Source of the DNA: UMGS1312 sp964631595
Lineage (GTDB): Bacteria > Bacillota > Clostridia > Oscillospirales > CAG-272
Assembly: GCA_964631595.1 (NCBI GenBank)
Contig: CAZVXL010000010.1
Location: 1-64,000 of the forward strand
Length of the DNA: 64,000 nucleotides
Direction of reading: 5' to 3'
Shown here: positions 27,009-34,625 of the stretch, in pieces
Position numbering within the stretch: position 1 is the first letter of the stretch
How the letters are laid out: each line of letters begins with the position of its first letter
Made by a program: the position numbers and the translations under genes
Notes under the pieces: generated by a model
What the model was told of the DNA's origin: nothing
The model's database searches: none
The model's input: only the letters and a program-made list of their open reading frames with translations

Positions 27009-28016
27009 ATGAAAAGATTTATTGCAGTAATAATGAGCGTTATGATGCTAACCGGTCTTGCAATCGGTACATCCGCTGCAGGACAGATCCTTTTTACCGA
27101 TGATTTCAATTCCGGAACGCTTAACCCCAACAACTGGATCGTTGAGGGTAACCTCTACTTCATCGACGATGTCACCGATTCCGCAAACCCCAGCCTTGCC
27201 GCATACAATGATGGTGTTATATGCCAGATGGAGTACAGATACGACTACACCTCGACCCCGAGACTTTTCACCAATGCGGCTATTTCCGCGCGCATCAACA
27301 TCAGAGAGTATGACGGTGACGGCGGACATAGCGTAGGCTTCTGGTGGAGAGACAATTTCAGCTACGTTTCCGAGAACGAGGGCGGAACCGATAAGGAGTC
27401 GCTCGGCGCGGTCTGGAACCTGATGTACAACGATAACGAGAAGCAGCTTCAGCTTCTCGTAGACGGTGAGGAAACTCCCCGTGCGACAGCTCCCGTATCC
27501 GGCGTTGAGGTCGGTGATGGCGATGAGTACTGGTTCACCATCGGCTGGAGAGTAATGCCCGGCAGAATGACAGGCTATATCAATAATCAGAAGCTTATTG
27601 ATTATTCTTCTCCCGAAATTCTCGCTACAAACGGAAGCCCGTTCCTTCTTATTAATGACGATCTGTACGTGGCATTTGACGATATCGTAGTTGCTACCGC
27701 AGATTACAACCTCTTTAATGAGAGTGAGAACTTTGTGACCGGCGGAGAGACCACCGCTCCCGCATCCGAGACCACCACTCAGAAGGTACAGGTAACTGTT
27801 ACCGATGAGAAGGGTAATGCCGTTACGGATGACAAGGGACAGGTAGTTACCTCCGAGAGCATCGTAACCGAGAAGCCCGCTCCCGCAGAGACCAACAAGA
27901 ACGGTACTGCCGGCGGAACAGCCACCTCCACGGGTGATGCGACCTTTATCGTGATCGCCGCAATGGTAGCCACACTCGGATGCGCGGTCGTAATTAAGAA
28001 GGCCACCGAGAAATAA
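27009..28016 (+). CDS. Surface protein with lectin-like domain and TGD-type C-terminal membrane tail
   Basis: A 335-aa exported protein. Residues 1-24 are a signal peptide. About 25-235 look like a concanavalin-A-like sandwich (ILFTDDFNSGTLNPNNWIVEG near the start, then SVGFWWRDNF and DDLYVAFDDIVVATADY). About 240-305 is a Thr/Glu/Lys-rich linker that includes VTVTDEKGNAVTDDKGQVV. The last 30 residues are TSTGD, an 18-residue hydrophobic helix and KKATEK, which resembles a sortase-type or stop-transfer anchor. The same layout ends the protein at 28209-28982. Likely displayed at the cell surface as a glycan binder. AGGAGG precedes the ATG. Confidence 0.72.
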   Translation: MKRFIAVIMSVMMLTGLAIGTSAAGQILFTDDFNSGTLNPNNWIVEGNLYFIDDVTDSANPSLAAYNDGVICQMEYRYDYTSTPRLFTNAAISARINIREYDGDGGHSVGFWWRDNFSYVSENEGGTDKESLGAVWNLMYNDNEKQLQLLVDGEETPRATAPVSGVEVGDGDEYWFTIGWRVMPGRMTGYINNQKLIDYSSPEILATNGSPFLLINDDLYVAFDDIVVATADYNLFNESENFVTGGETTAPASETTTQKVQVTVTDEKGNAVTDDKGQVVTSESIVTEKPAPAETNKNGTAGGTATSTGDATFIVIAAMVATLGCAVVIKKATEK

Positions 28017-28025
28017 TCTCGGGTA

Positions 28026-28086
28026 AAGCCGCAAATAATTCATAAATATTACAGTATTTCCGTTAAATGCTGCGGGCTTTTTCAAA
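28026..28086 (+). terminator. Weak terminator after the lectin-like surface gene
   Basis: AAAGCCGCA pairs imperfectly with TGCGGGCTTT across a long AT-rich loop, followed by TTTTTC. Loop size makes this uncertain. Confidence 0.35.
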
Positions 28087-28103
28087 AAAAAATAAAAAAA
28101 GGC

Positions 28104-28132
28104 TTGAAATTGGGAGAATACTGTGATACAAT
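28104..28132 (+). promoter_or_regulatory. Strong promoter of the surface cohesin-like gene
   Basis: TTGAAA (28104-28109), 17 bases, TACAAT (28127-28132) with TGA extension. The predicted leader is about 70 bases and ends in AAGGAG. Confidence 0.75.
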
Positions 28133-28208
28133 ACACTTGTCCAATCGCGCCATGGTTGCACAGACTGTGGGCGTAGGAAAAATATATGTACATATAAGGA
28201 GAAAAAAC

Positions 28209-28982
28209 ATGAAAAAGATCATTTCTGTGCTTTGCGTTCTTGCTATGATGGCAAGCTTCGCTTGCATCGGTGCATCTGCTGCCGATGTTCCTGTAACCTT
28301 CTCTGTAGTTGCAGATGACGTTAAGCCCGGTGACACTGAGATCAACGCTATGCTCGTTGTAACTCTTCCCGAGGGCGCTACCGGCTATGAGCTCGGCGCT
28401 TTCAAGCTTGATGTTGCTTACGATGCTTCCAAGATGGCTCTTACCCTTAACGAGGATGACGAGCTTGATTGGCAGGTAAAGGGTACTACAATGACCTCTC
28501 CTACCCCTGACACTAACCCCTATACTGTCATTTGGGCTGACACCAACGCAAGATTTAAGTCTGCAGGCGCTAACAACGCTGTAGCTCTTAAGTTCACTCT
28601 TGCTAAGGCTGCTGAGGTTGGCGATACCTTCGAGATCAACGTAACCGTTAACGAGGCTCTCTCCTTGGCAAGCAAGGACGGCACATATCAGGAAGTTGCA
28701 TATGATGCAGCTGCTATTCCGGTAGTTAACTTTGCTTCTACCGTAGTTGCTCCTGCTACTACCACTGCTGCAGCTACCACTGTTGCAGATACCACTGTTG
28801 CAGATACCACTGTTGCTGATGAGACCACCGCAGCTCCTGCAGATGATACCACCGCAGCTCCTGCTACCACTAAGGCTCCCGATAAGGCTACCCAGACCGG
28901 CGACATGATGTTCGTTGTTGTTGCTGTTATGGTTGTTGCTCTCGGCGCAGCTGTAGTTGTAAAGAAGGTTAACGTTAAGTAA
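28209..28982 (+). CDS. Small surface-anchored cohesin-like protein
   Basis: A 257-aa protein. Signal peptide about 1-24. Residues about 27-178 form one cohesin-like beta domain: VTFSVVADDVKPGDTEINAM, then GYELGAFKLDVAYDASKMAL, then VALKFTLAKAAEVGDTFEINV. A Thr/Ala/Asp linker with VADTT repeats follows (about 179-227). Residues 228-257 are TQTGD, a hydrophobic helix, and KKVNVK. The domain is clearly related to the N-terminal domains of the proteins at 61653 and 62636. Codon use is strikingly narrow (mostly GCT, GTT/GTA, ACT/ACC), unlike neighbours, which suggests very high expression. It has no dockerin, so it could be the membrane anchor of a dockerin-recruiting assembly. The chosen ATG has AAGGAG; an upstream in-frame ATG would put the signal peptide internally. 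Confidence 0.72.
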   Translation: MKKIISVLCVLAMMASFACIGASAADVPVTFSVVADDVKPGDTEINAMLVVTLPEGATGYELGAFKLDVAYDASKMALTLNEDDELDWQVKGTTMTSPTPDTNPYTVIWADTNARFKSAGANNAVALKFTLAKAAEVGDTFEINVTVNEALSLASKDGTYQEVAYDAAAIPVVNFASTVVAPATTTAAATTVADTTVADTTVADETTAAPADDTTAAPATTKAPDKATQTGDMMFVVVAVMVVALGAAVVVKKVNVK

Positions 28983-28998
28983 TTAACGCTTAATAAGG

Positions 28999-29044
28999 TA
29001 CTTTATAGGGCATTCCTCTCGTAGGAGTGCCCTAAAGTATTTTG
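28999..29044 (+). terminator. Terminator of the surface cohesin-like gene
   Basis: Long hairpin TACTTTATAGGGCATTCCT/AGGAGTGCCCTAAAGTA with one bulge and one wobble, followed by TTTTG. Confidence 0.8.
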
Positions 29045-29051
29045 CGGAAAT

Positions 29052-29077
29052 GGCATGGCGCTTGCGCCATGCTTTTT
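29052..29077 (+). terminator. Second hairpin with U-run
   Basis: GCATGGCG/CGCCATGC with a CTTG loop followed by TTTTT, directly after the first terminator. It may back up the first or belong to a dispersed intergenic element. Confidence 0.6.
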
Positions 29078-29241
29078 GCGTATCCGAGAGAATCAAAGTG
29101 CGGCGGCGCAGTCACTTTTGTGCCCAAGCGCGCGATCCTCGCGACTTGCGCCGTACCCGCCCTGTTCTGCGTCCGCCCGCCGCGTTCGTCCTCCGCTGAG
29201 GCTTCACTCCTCATACACCTGAGCTTGTTACTGCGTTCCCG

Positions 29242-29261
29242 CGCCGTGCCGCGCAGCTCCG
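29242..29261 (+). repeat. 20-base direct repeat, copy 1
   Basis: CGCCGTGCCGCGCAGCTCCG, identical to the copy at 29618-29637, 376 bases downstream. Confidence 0.7.
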
Positions 29262-29617
29262 CACGACGTTTCCACGTTGTGCTGCGCCGCCGAGCCCACG
29301 CCCACGTTACCCGTTCTTTTGCCTGCTTAGCTCCGCCGGCGTAGCATCTCAGCCGCGCTTTGTATCACCTTGGCGAAAGTCCACAAGTTGCGGACGCTGT
29401 GCCGTACAGTCAAGATACCGTGCCTGCGCATGCGTTACTCCACTCATTCTCCTGTTTTGTGCCCCTTGCGCGCAACCACGCGAAACTTCGTGAACATACG
29501 AGTCGCGCGTATCGCTGTGTTTCCTCGCTGTGTCCGCCCTTCACCGAGACCTCGCATCCGTACCCGCATCCACGGACACCCGCGTCGTGTTTAAGCAGTC
29601 CCGCGTCCGTCCTCAGC

Positions 29618-29637
29618 CGCCGTGCCGCGCAGCTCCG
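29618..29637 (+). repeat. 20-base direct repeat, copy 2
   Basis: Identical to 29242-29261; lies just before the minus-strand terminator at 29643-29678. Confidence 0.7.
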
Positions 29638-29642
29638 AATAC

Positions 29643-29678
29643 AAAAAAACACCCCACGGTACCTCGTACCGTGGGGTG
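29643..29678 (-). terminator. Terminator of the isomerase/dehydrogenase operon
   Basis: Perfect 13-pair stem CACCCCACGGTAC/GTACCGTGGGGTG with a 3-base loop, followed on the minus strand by seven T residues. Confidence 0.9.
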
Positions 29679-29697
29679 TGATGCTATTTGCGGTCGG

Positions 29698-30666
29698 TTA
29701 TGCCCAAGACATCGTGGTGGGCTTGGGATCGTGAATGATGATGGGCTTCAGAAGCGCGACTGCCTTCTCAAGTCCCTCGTCAATTGACATGAGGCTGTCC
29801 TCATGCTCTATCGACATAACGCGATCGTAGCCGACAAGACGGAGATTCGACGCGATATCTCTCCAGTATTCCTCGCCGTGACCGTAGCCGACAGCTCTGA
29901 ACACCCATGCGCGGCCGATCTCATCACCGTAGTGCTTGGTGTCGAGATTGCCGATGGCGGGAGAGTTGATGGGGTCGATCTTAACGTCCTTGGCGTGAAC
30001 ATGATAGATCGCATCACCGAGGTAGCGGATCGCCTTGACGGGATCAATGCCCTGCCATACGAGATGTGAGGGATCGAAGTTGGCGCCGATCTCGGGGCCT
30101 ACGGCGGCACGGAGCTTCATCAGCGTCTCGGTGTTGTATACGCAGAAGCCGGGGTGCATCTCCAGAGCGATTCTGGTCACACCGTGCTCACGCGCGAACT
30201 TGACCGTTTCCTTCCAGTAGGGAATCAGAACGTCGTTCCACTGATAGTCGAGCACCTTGAGGTATTCCTCGGGCCAAGCGCAGGTAGCCCAGTTGGGCAT
30301 CTTGTCGTCGGGGCTTCCGCCGGGGCATCCGGAGAAGGTGACGATCGTATCGACTCCGCACTTCTCGGCAAGGAGAACCGCGTTTACAAAATCATCGTGG
30401 TATCTCTTTGCCTCGGCGGGATCGGGATGAACGGGATTTCCGTGGCAGGCAAAAGCGGCAAGCTCAATGCCGGTACGGGCAAACTCGGCTTTGAATGCCT
30501 CAAGAGCCTTGGGATCCGCCAAAAGAGCCGCGGGATCGCACTGTGCCTTGCCGGGATAGCCGCCCGCACCGATCTCTGCGGCTTCTACGCCGAGAGAGGC
30601 AAGGCGGTCAAGAGTCTGTGCAAGAGTCTTGTCGCCGTAAAGGTTAGCAAGAACGCAAAGTTTCAT
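29698..30666 (-). CDS. Sugar phosphate isomerase/epimerase (AP-endonuclease-2-like TIM barrel)
   Basis: A 322-aa cytosolic TIM-barrel protein of the xylose-isomerase-like superfamily. The metal-binding pattern is visible as FACHGNPVHP, ALEMHPGF, GANFDPSHLVWQG, HVHAKDVKI and SIEHEDSLMS, i.e. Glu/Asp/His/Glu ligands at the expected strands. It is transcribed with the Gfo/Idh/MocA oxidoreductase upstream, a pairing common in inositol or keto-sugar catabolism. Substrate cannot be read from the sequence. Starts at ATG 30666 with GAGGTAACTACA upstream. Confidence 0.87.
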   Translation of the reverse strand: MKLCVLANLYGDKTLAQTLDRLASLGVEAAEIGAGGYPGKAQCDPAALLADPKALEAFKAEFARTGIELAAFACHGNPVHPDPAEAKRYHDDFVNAVLLAEKCGVDTIVTFSGCPGGSPDDKMPNWATCAWPEEYLKVLDYQWNDVLIPYWKETVKFAREHGVTRIALEMHPGFCVYNTETLMKLRAAVGPEIGANFDPSHLVWQGIDPVKAIRYLGDAIYHVHAKDVKIDPINSPAIGNLDTKHYGDEIGRAWVFRAVGYGHGEEYWRDIASNLRLVGYDRVMSIEHEDSLMSIDEGLEKAVALLKPIIIHDPKPTTMSWA

Positions 30667-30683
30667 TGTAGTTACCTCTTTGA

Positions 30684-31784
30684 TTATTTGTTGAGGAATA
30701 CGATATCGCCGGTCTCGGCGGACTTGTAGATGGCCTCAAGAATACGGGTTACGCAGAGAGCCTGCTCGGGAAGAACGCAGGGGTCCTTGTCATCCATGAT
30801 GGCGCGGATCCACTGACGGGCCTCCTTGGTACCGGAATCCTCGTTGGGATTGCCGTCGAAGAAAGCAACTCCACCTGCACCGAAGTCGATCTGAGTGGTG
30901 TACTGACGCCCGTCGCGAACGCCGTTGAGACGGAGACCGCCGTGGTAGTCTGCTCCGCCGAGAGTACCGGCGATGGTGCAGCAAGCCTCTCTGGACTCGG
31001 CTACGTTGAGTGCCCAAGAGGACTCAACTCTTACGGTCGCGCCGTTCTCCATAACTACGAATCCGAATGCGGAATCCTCAACGGTGAACTTAGCGGGATC
31101 CCAGTCGCCCCATGCATTTGCGGAGTTGACCTGATCGTTCAGCTTGTGATAGGTGGTACCTACAGCGTACTTGGGCTTGTAGTTATCCATAGTCCAAAGG
31201 GTAAGGTCGAGAGCGTGAGTTCCGATGTCGATAAGGGGACCGCCGCCCTGCTCATACTCGTTGAGGAATACGCCCCATGTGGGAACTGCTCTGCGGCGGA
31301 TAGCGTGAGCGGTACCGAGATACATATCACCGAAGGTACCCTTTACAGCCTCTGCCTTCATGTACTGAGCATTGGAATTCTGACGGTTCTGATAACCGAT
31401 GGTGAGCTTCTTGCCGGTGCGCTTTGCGGCATCGAGCATCTTCATAGCTTCCTCGGAGTTGATCGCCATGGGCTTCTCACACATAACGTGCTTGCCTGCC
31501 TCAAGAGCATCTACGGTGATAAAGGAGTGAGCTCTGTTGGGAGTACAAACGTGAACAACGTCGATGGACTTATCCTCAAGAAGCTCCTTGTAATTCTCGT
31601 AGACCTTGGCATCGGGAGTTCCGAAGTCCTGCTTTGCCTTTTCAGCCTTTTCAACGATGATATCGCAGAAGGCTACCATCTCCACGTTGGAAATGTTGCG
31701 AAGGGAGGGCATATGCTTGCCGTTGGCGATACCGCCGCAGCCGATAATACCTACCCTTACCTTGTCAGATGCATTTACTGCCAT
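30684..31784 (-). CDS. Gfo/Idh/MocA-family NAD(P)-dependent oxidoreductase
   Basis: Sugar or inositol dehydrogenase-like protein, 366 aa. The Rossmann motif is VRVGIIGCGGIANGKHMPSL near the N terminus, the conserved CEKPMAINSEEA holds the catalytic-region Lys, and GGGPLIDIGTHALDLTLW contains the family's Asp/His pair. ATG 31784 lies 8 bases after GGAGG. Ends 17 bases before the sugar isomerase start; the two likely act in sequence on one carbohydrate. No transporter or regulator is adjacent. Confidence 0.9.
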   Translation of the reverse strand: MAVNASDKVRVGIIGCGGIANGKHMPSLRNISNVEMVAFCDIIVEKAEKAKQDFGTPDAKVYENYKELLEDKSIDVVHVCTPNRAHSFITVDALEAGKHVMCEKPMAINSEEAMKMLDAAKRTGKKLTIGYQNRQNSNAQYMKAEAVKGTFGDMYLGTAHAIRRRAVPTWGVFLNEYEQGGGPLIDIGTHALDLTLWTMDNYKPKYAVGTTYHKLNDQVNSANAWGDWDPAKFTVEDSAFGFVVMENGATVRVESSWALNVAESREACCTIAGTLGGADYHGGLRLNGVRDGRQYTTQIDFGAGGVAFFDGNPNEDSGTKEARQWIRAIMDDKDPCVLPEQALCVTRILEAIYKSAETGDIVFLNK

Positions 31785-31878
31785 TTTGGGTTCCTCCAAA
31801 TATGTAAAAAATTATTTTTGACACAGCCCGAAGCCTTCGGGTGGACATTCTCGGCACAGCTATACCGAGTATATCTAT

Positions 31879-31907
31879 ATGATAAAACAAATCGCCGCTA
31901 TTTGCAA
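31879..31907 (-). promoter_or_regulatory. Promoter of the oxidoreductase/isomerase operon
   Basis: Minus-strand TTGCAA (31902-31907), 17 bases, TATCAT (31879-31884). The leader of nearly 90 bases holds two small hairpins (CTCGG.../CCGAG and CCCGAAGGCTTCGGG). Confidence 0.6.
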
Positions 31908-32018
31908 GGACTTTGGGAAATCTTTTCGAAAAAGAATTTTTACCCATGGCACTTTGCACAAAAGCGGCGAATAAAATTGGCTATGATGAACAAACTCCGA
32001 TGCGGGTGAAGAAAGACA

Positions 32019-33137
32019 CTACAGACCGAAAAATTCAGCGATTCGATCTGCCACGAAGTTGAAGCCGAGCTTGTCACCGAGGGGAGCGCCGGTGCGTGAC
32101 GGCGAGTAGCAGAGGTACGGCACGTACTCTCTTGTGTGATCGGTGGTCTTTGTAAATTTCGGATCACAGCCGTGGTCGGCGGTGATGATGAGAGCATCGT
32201 CGGAGGTCAGCTTTGGTATAAAGCCTTCGAGGAAGGCATCGAAGCGGCACAGTGCCTCACCGTATCCGCGCGGATCGCGACGGTGACCGTAGAGCATATC
32301 GAAATCGACGAGATTCACAAAGCACAGACCGCGAAAATCCCTGTCCGCAAGCTCCGCCGTGCGCGCCATGCAGGCATCGTTACCCTTGTCGGGGTAGCTC
32401 TCCGTGATACCCCTTCCCGCGAAGATATCGGAGATCTTTCCGACACCGATCACATCGCAGCCCGACTCGGAGAGACGGTCGAGCACGGTCACTCCCGTCG
32501 GCTCAAGCGAAAAATCGTGCCGCTCCGAGGTGCGGATATAATTCGGGTATTCGCCCGTAAACGGTCTGGCGATGACTCTGCCCACGCCGTGCGGCGGAGT
32601 GAGTATTCTCCGTGCGGTACGGCATATGTCATACAGCTCATCGATGGGGATAACGGAGGTGTGCGCCGCGATCTGAAATACGCTGTCGGCGGAGGTGTAC
32701 ACTATAACACTGCCCGTCTCAACGTGCTCTCTGCCGTAATCGCGAATGACGTCTGTGCCGGAGTACGGCTTGTTGCACAGTACCTTGCGACCGATAGCCT
32801 CCGAAAATCTCAGAAGGATATCCTCGGGAAAGCCGTTAGGATATGTCGGCAGGGGCTTTTCGGAGATCACGCCCGCAAGCTCCCAGTGACCGACGGTCGT
32901 GTCCTTTCCGCGCGAGAGCTCCGCCATTCGGCAGTGATCTGCGGCGGGAGCCGCTACCCTCGGTACCGTATCCGCTCCGGTGATACAGCCCAGTCCTAGA
33001 CACTGCAGCATCGGCAGTGAAATACCGCCGTCCGAGGCACTGCGGAGCGTATTTGTCCCCTCGTCCCCGAAATCCGCCGCATCGGGTGCCTCACCGATGC
33101 CGAGGCTGTCGAGCACGATCAAAAATACCCGTTTCAT
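32019..33137 (-). CDS. deoB: Phosphopentomutase
   Basis: Interconverts (deoxy)ribose 1- and 5-phosphates in nucleoside breakdown. The 372-aa protein starts MKRVFLIVLDSLGIGEAPDA, with the metal and phosphothreonine region of the alkaline-phosphatase superfamily (DEGTNTLRS), and ends with ITADHGCDPKFTKTTDHTREYVP, the second metal site. ATG 33137 has GAGGT upstream; the long in-frame extension upstream overlaps deoD and is not credible. Last gene of the nucleoside operon. Confidence 0.95.
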   Translation of the reverse strand: MKRVFLIVLDSLGIGEAPDAADFGDEGTNTLRSASDGGISLPMLQCLGLGCITGADTVPRVAAPAADHCRMAELSRGKDTTVGHWELAGVISEKPLPTYPNGFPEDILLRFSEAIGRKVLCNKPYSGTDVIRDYGREHVETGSVIVYTSADSVFQIAAHTSVIPIDELYDICRTARRILTPPHGVGRVIARPFTGEYPNYIRTSERHDFSLEPTGVTVLDRLSESGCDVIGVGKISDIFAGRGITESYPDKGNDACMARTAELADRDFRGLCFVNLVDFDMLYGHRRDPRGYGEALCRFDAFLEGFIPKLTSDDALIITADHGCDPKFTKTTDHTREYVPYLCYSPSRTGAPLGDKLGFNFVADRIAEFFGL

Positions 33138-33151
33138 AGAGACCTCACCGC

Positions 33152-33880
33152 TCAAAGCTTTACGGCGGAATTTAGCGCCAGAGTTATCATCTCGGTGAGG
33201 GAGGTCTGCCTCTCCTCGGTTTTGAGCATTTCTCCGGTGACGAGCTGATCGGAAACGGTGCAGACGGCGAGGGCGTTTTTGCCGAGACGGGCGGCTGTGG
33301 CGTACAGCGCCGCCGCTTCCATCTCCACGGCGAGGACTCCCATCTTCGCCCAAAGCCGATTGTATCTGCGGCTCTCGGTGAGATCCTCGTCATCCGTGTA
33401 GAAGCGGTCGGTCGATACGACGGTACCGACCTCGTGATCTATTCCCTCCGCCTCCGCTTCATCGGCAAAGGTGCGGAGAAGTCTGTAGCTTGCCGCGGGT
33501 GCGAAATGACCGGGGAGACCGTAGCAATCGGCAAAATTGGAATCGGTAGAACAGGCGGAGGCGATGATGACGCGCCTGAGCGGAACGCGCTCAAGCAGAG
33601 CTCCCGCCGAGCCGATGCGGATGATATTCTCCACGCCCATGCCGGTGTAAAGCTCACGCGAGTAGATGCCGATGGAGGGCATACCCATTCCGCTTGCCAT
33701 AACGCTGACGGGCACGCCCTTCCATTTGCCCGTGTAGCCTTGGATCCCGCGAACGTTGTTCACAAGAACGGCATTCTCCAAAAATTCCTCTGCGATGAAT
33801 TTCGAGCGCAGGGGGTCGCCGGGCATCAGAACGGTATTTGCGAAATCCTTCGGCTCGGCTGCAATGTGTAATGTTGACAT
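33152..33880 (-). CDS. deoD: Purine-nucleoside phosphorylase, DeoD type
   Basis: Phosphorolyses purine (deoxy)nucleosides to base and pentose 1-phosphate. The 242-aa protein begins MSTLHIAAEPKDFANTVLMPGDPLR and has GMGMPSIGIYSREL, RIGSAGAL and VEMEAAALY, typical of hexameric DeoD. Fourteen bases separate it from deoB, which uses its product. Confidence 0.95.
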   Translation of the reverse strand: MSTLHIAAEPKDFANTVLMPGDPLRSKFIAEEFLENAVLVNNVRGIQGYTGKWKGVPVSVMASGMGMPSIGIYSRELYTGMGVENIIRIGSAGALLERVPLRRVIIASACSTDSNFADCYGLPGHFAPAASYRLLRTFADEAEAEGIDHEVGTVVSTDRFYTDDEDLTESRRYNRLWAKMGVLAVEMEAAALYATAARLGKNALAVCTVSDQLVTGEMLKTEERQTSLTEMITLALNSAVKL

Positions 33881-33910
33881 ATCAGTCTCCTTTGAGCTTA
33901 TATATTGCGA

Positions 33911-34561
33911 TCAGCCGTTCAGGGCGATCTTGACAAGTCTGCTTGTACCGAGTCTGTCGGCACCGAGAGAAAGAAACAGCTCGGCATCCTCAAGGCTTGC
34001 TATGCCGCCGGCGGCTTTCACGCGCAAGCCCGCGGGCGCATTTTTGCACAGCACCTCAACATTGTGCGGATCCGCACCGCTCTTTGAAAATCCGGTGGAG
34101 GTCTTGATGTAATCGGCACCCGCCTTTGCGGTGACGGCGCACATTTCGATCATCTCCTCGTCGGTGAGCAGACAGCATTCGATTATCACCTTGAGGATCT
34201 TGCCCTCACAGGCGGCGCGCACGGCGGATATCTCGGCTCCGACAAGCTCCGTATCTCCCGACTTCAGTGCGCCGATGTTTATAACCATGTCGATCTCGTC
34301 GGCACCGTCCGCCACGGCGGCGGCGGTCTCCGCTACCTTGATCTCGGTTCGGCTGTAGCCGCAGGGAAAGCCGATCACGGTGCAGATCGGCACTCTTTTA
34401 TGGGAATACTCCGCCGCCTGCTTTACAAAGCACGGCGGAATACAGACGGAGGCGGTGCCGAAGCGTATGCCCTCGTCGATCACCTTGCGTATATCATCCC
34501 ACGTGGCATCGGGGGAGAGCAGTGTGTGGTCTGCATGAGCGAGAAGTGCTGATAATTCCAT
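33911..34561 (-). CDS. deoC: Deoxyribose-phosphate aldolase
   Basis: Splits deoxyribose 5-phosphate to glyceraldehyde 3-phosphate and acetaldehyde. The 216-aa protein has the class-I aldolase pieces: DHTLLSPDA, EIDMVINIGALKSG, KVIIECCLL, and DYIKTSTGF with the Schiff-base Lys, then RVKAAGGI with the second Lys. The ATG at 34561 gives normal family length but only a weak ribosome site (GCGG); a TTG 25 codons upstream inside the end of thiI is an alternative. Confidence 0.93.
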   Translation of the reverse strand: MELSALLAHADHTLLSPDATWDDIRKVIDEGIRFGTASVCIPPCFVKQAAEYSHKRVPICTVIGFPCGYSRTEIKVAETAAAVADGADEIDMVINIGALKSGDTELVGAEISAVRAACEGKILKVIIECCLLTDEEMIEMCAVTAKAGADYIKTSTGFSKSGADPHNVEVLCKNAPAGLRVKAAGGIASLEDAELFLSLGADRLGTSRLVKIALNG

Positions 34562-34625
34562 AGTGTACCGCGAACGTCCCGTGGACTTGTTCGCAATCCC
34601 TTCGTAATATTTTGTGAAGCTGCCG

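Larger units (their letters stand above)
29080..29640. other. 560-base GC-rich stretch with no convincing gene
   Basis: Lies between two convergent genes that each have their own terminator. The plus strand is pyrimidine-rich, the minus strand purine-rich. Short open frames on both strands are low-complexity, Arg/Ala/Pro-rich, without ribosome sites, and unlike the window's genes. It holds an AAAGTG/CACTTT hairpin (about 29095-29118) and a 20-base direct repeat at its middle and right end. It could be a large structured RNA, a dispersed intergenic element or a decayed gene; I cannot decide. Confidence 0.4.

Noticed and set aside
29032..29214. A 60-codon minus-strand open frame in the 29-kb gap
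   Set aside because: No ribosome site, spans a clear hairpin terminator, and is Arg/Ala-rich low-complexity. More likely part of a non-coding element.
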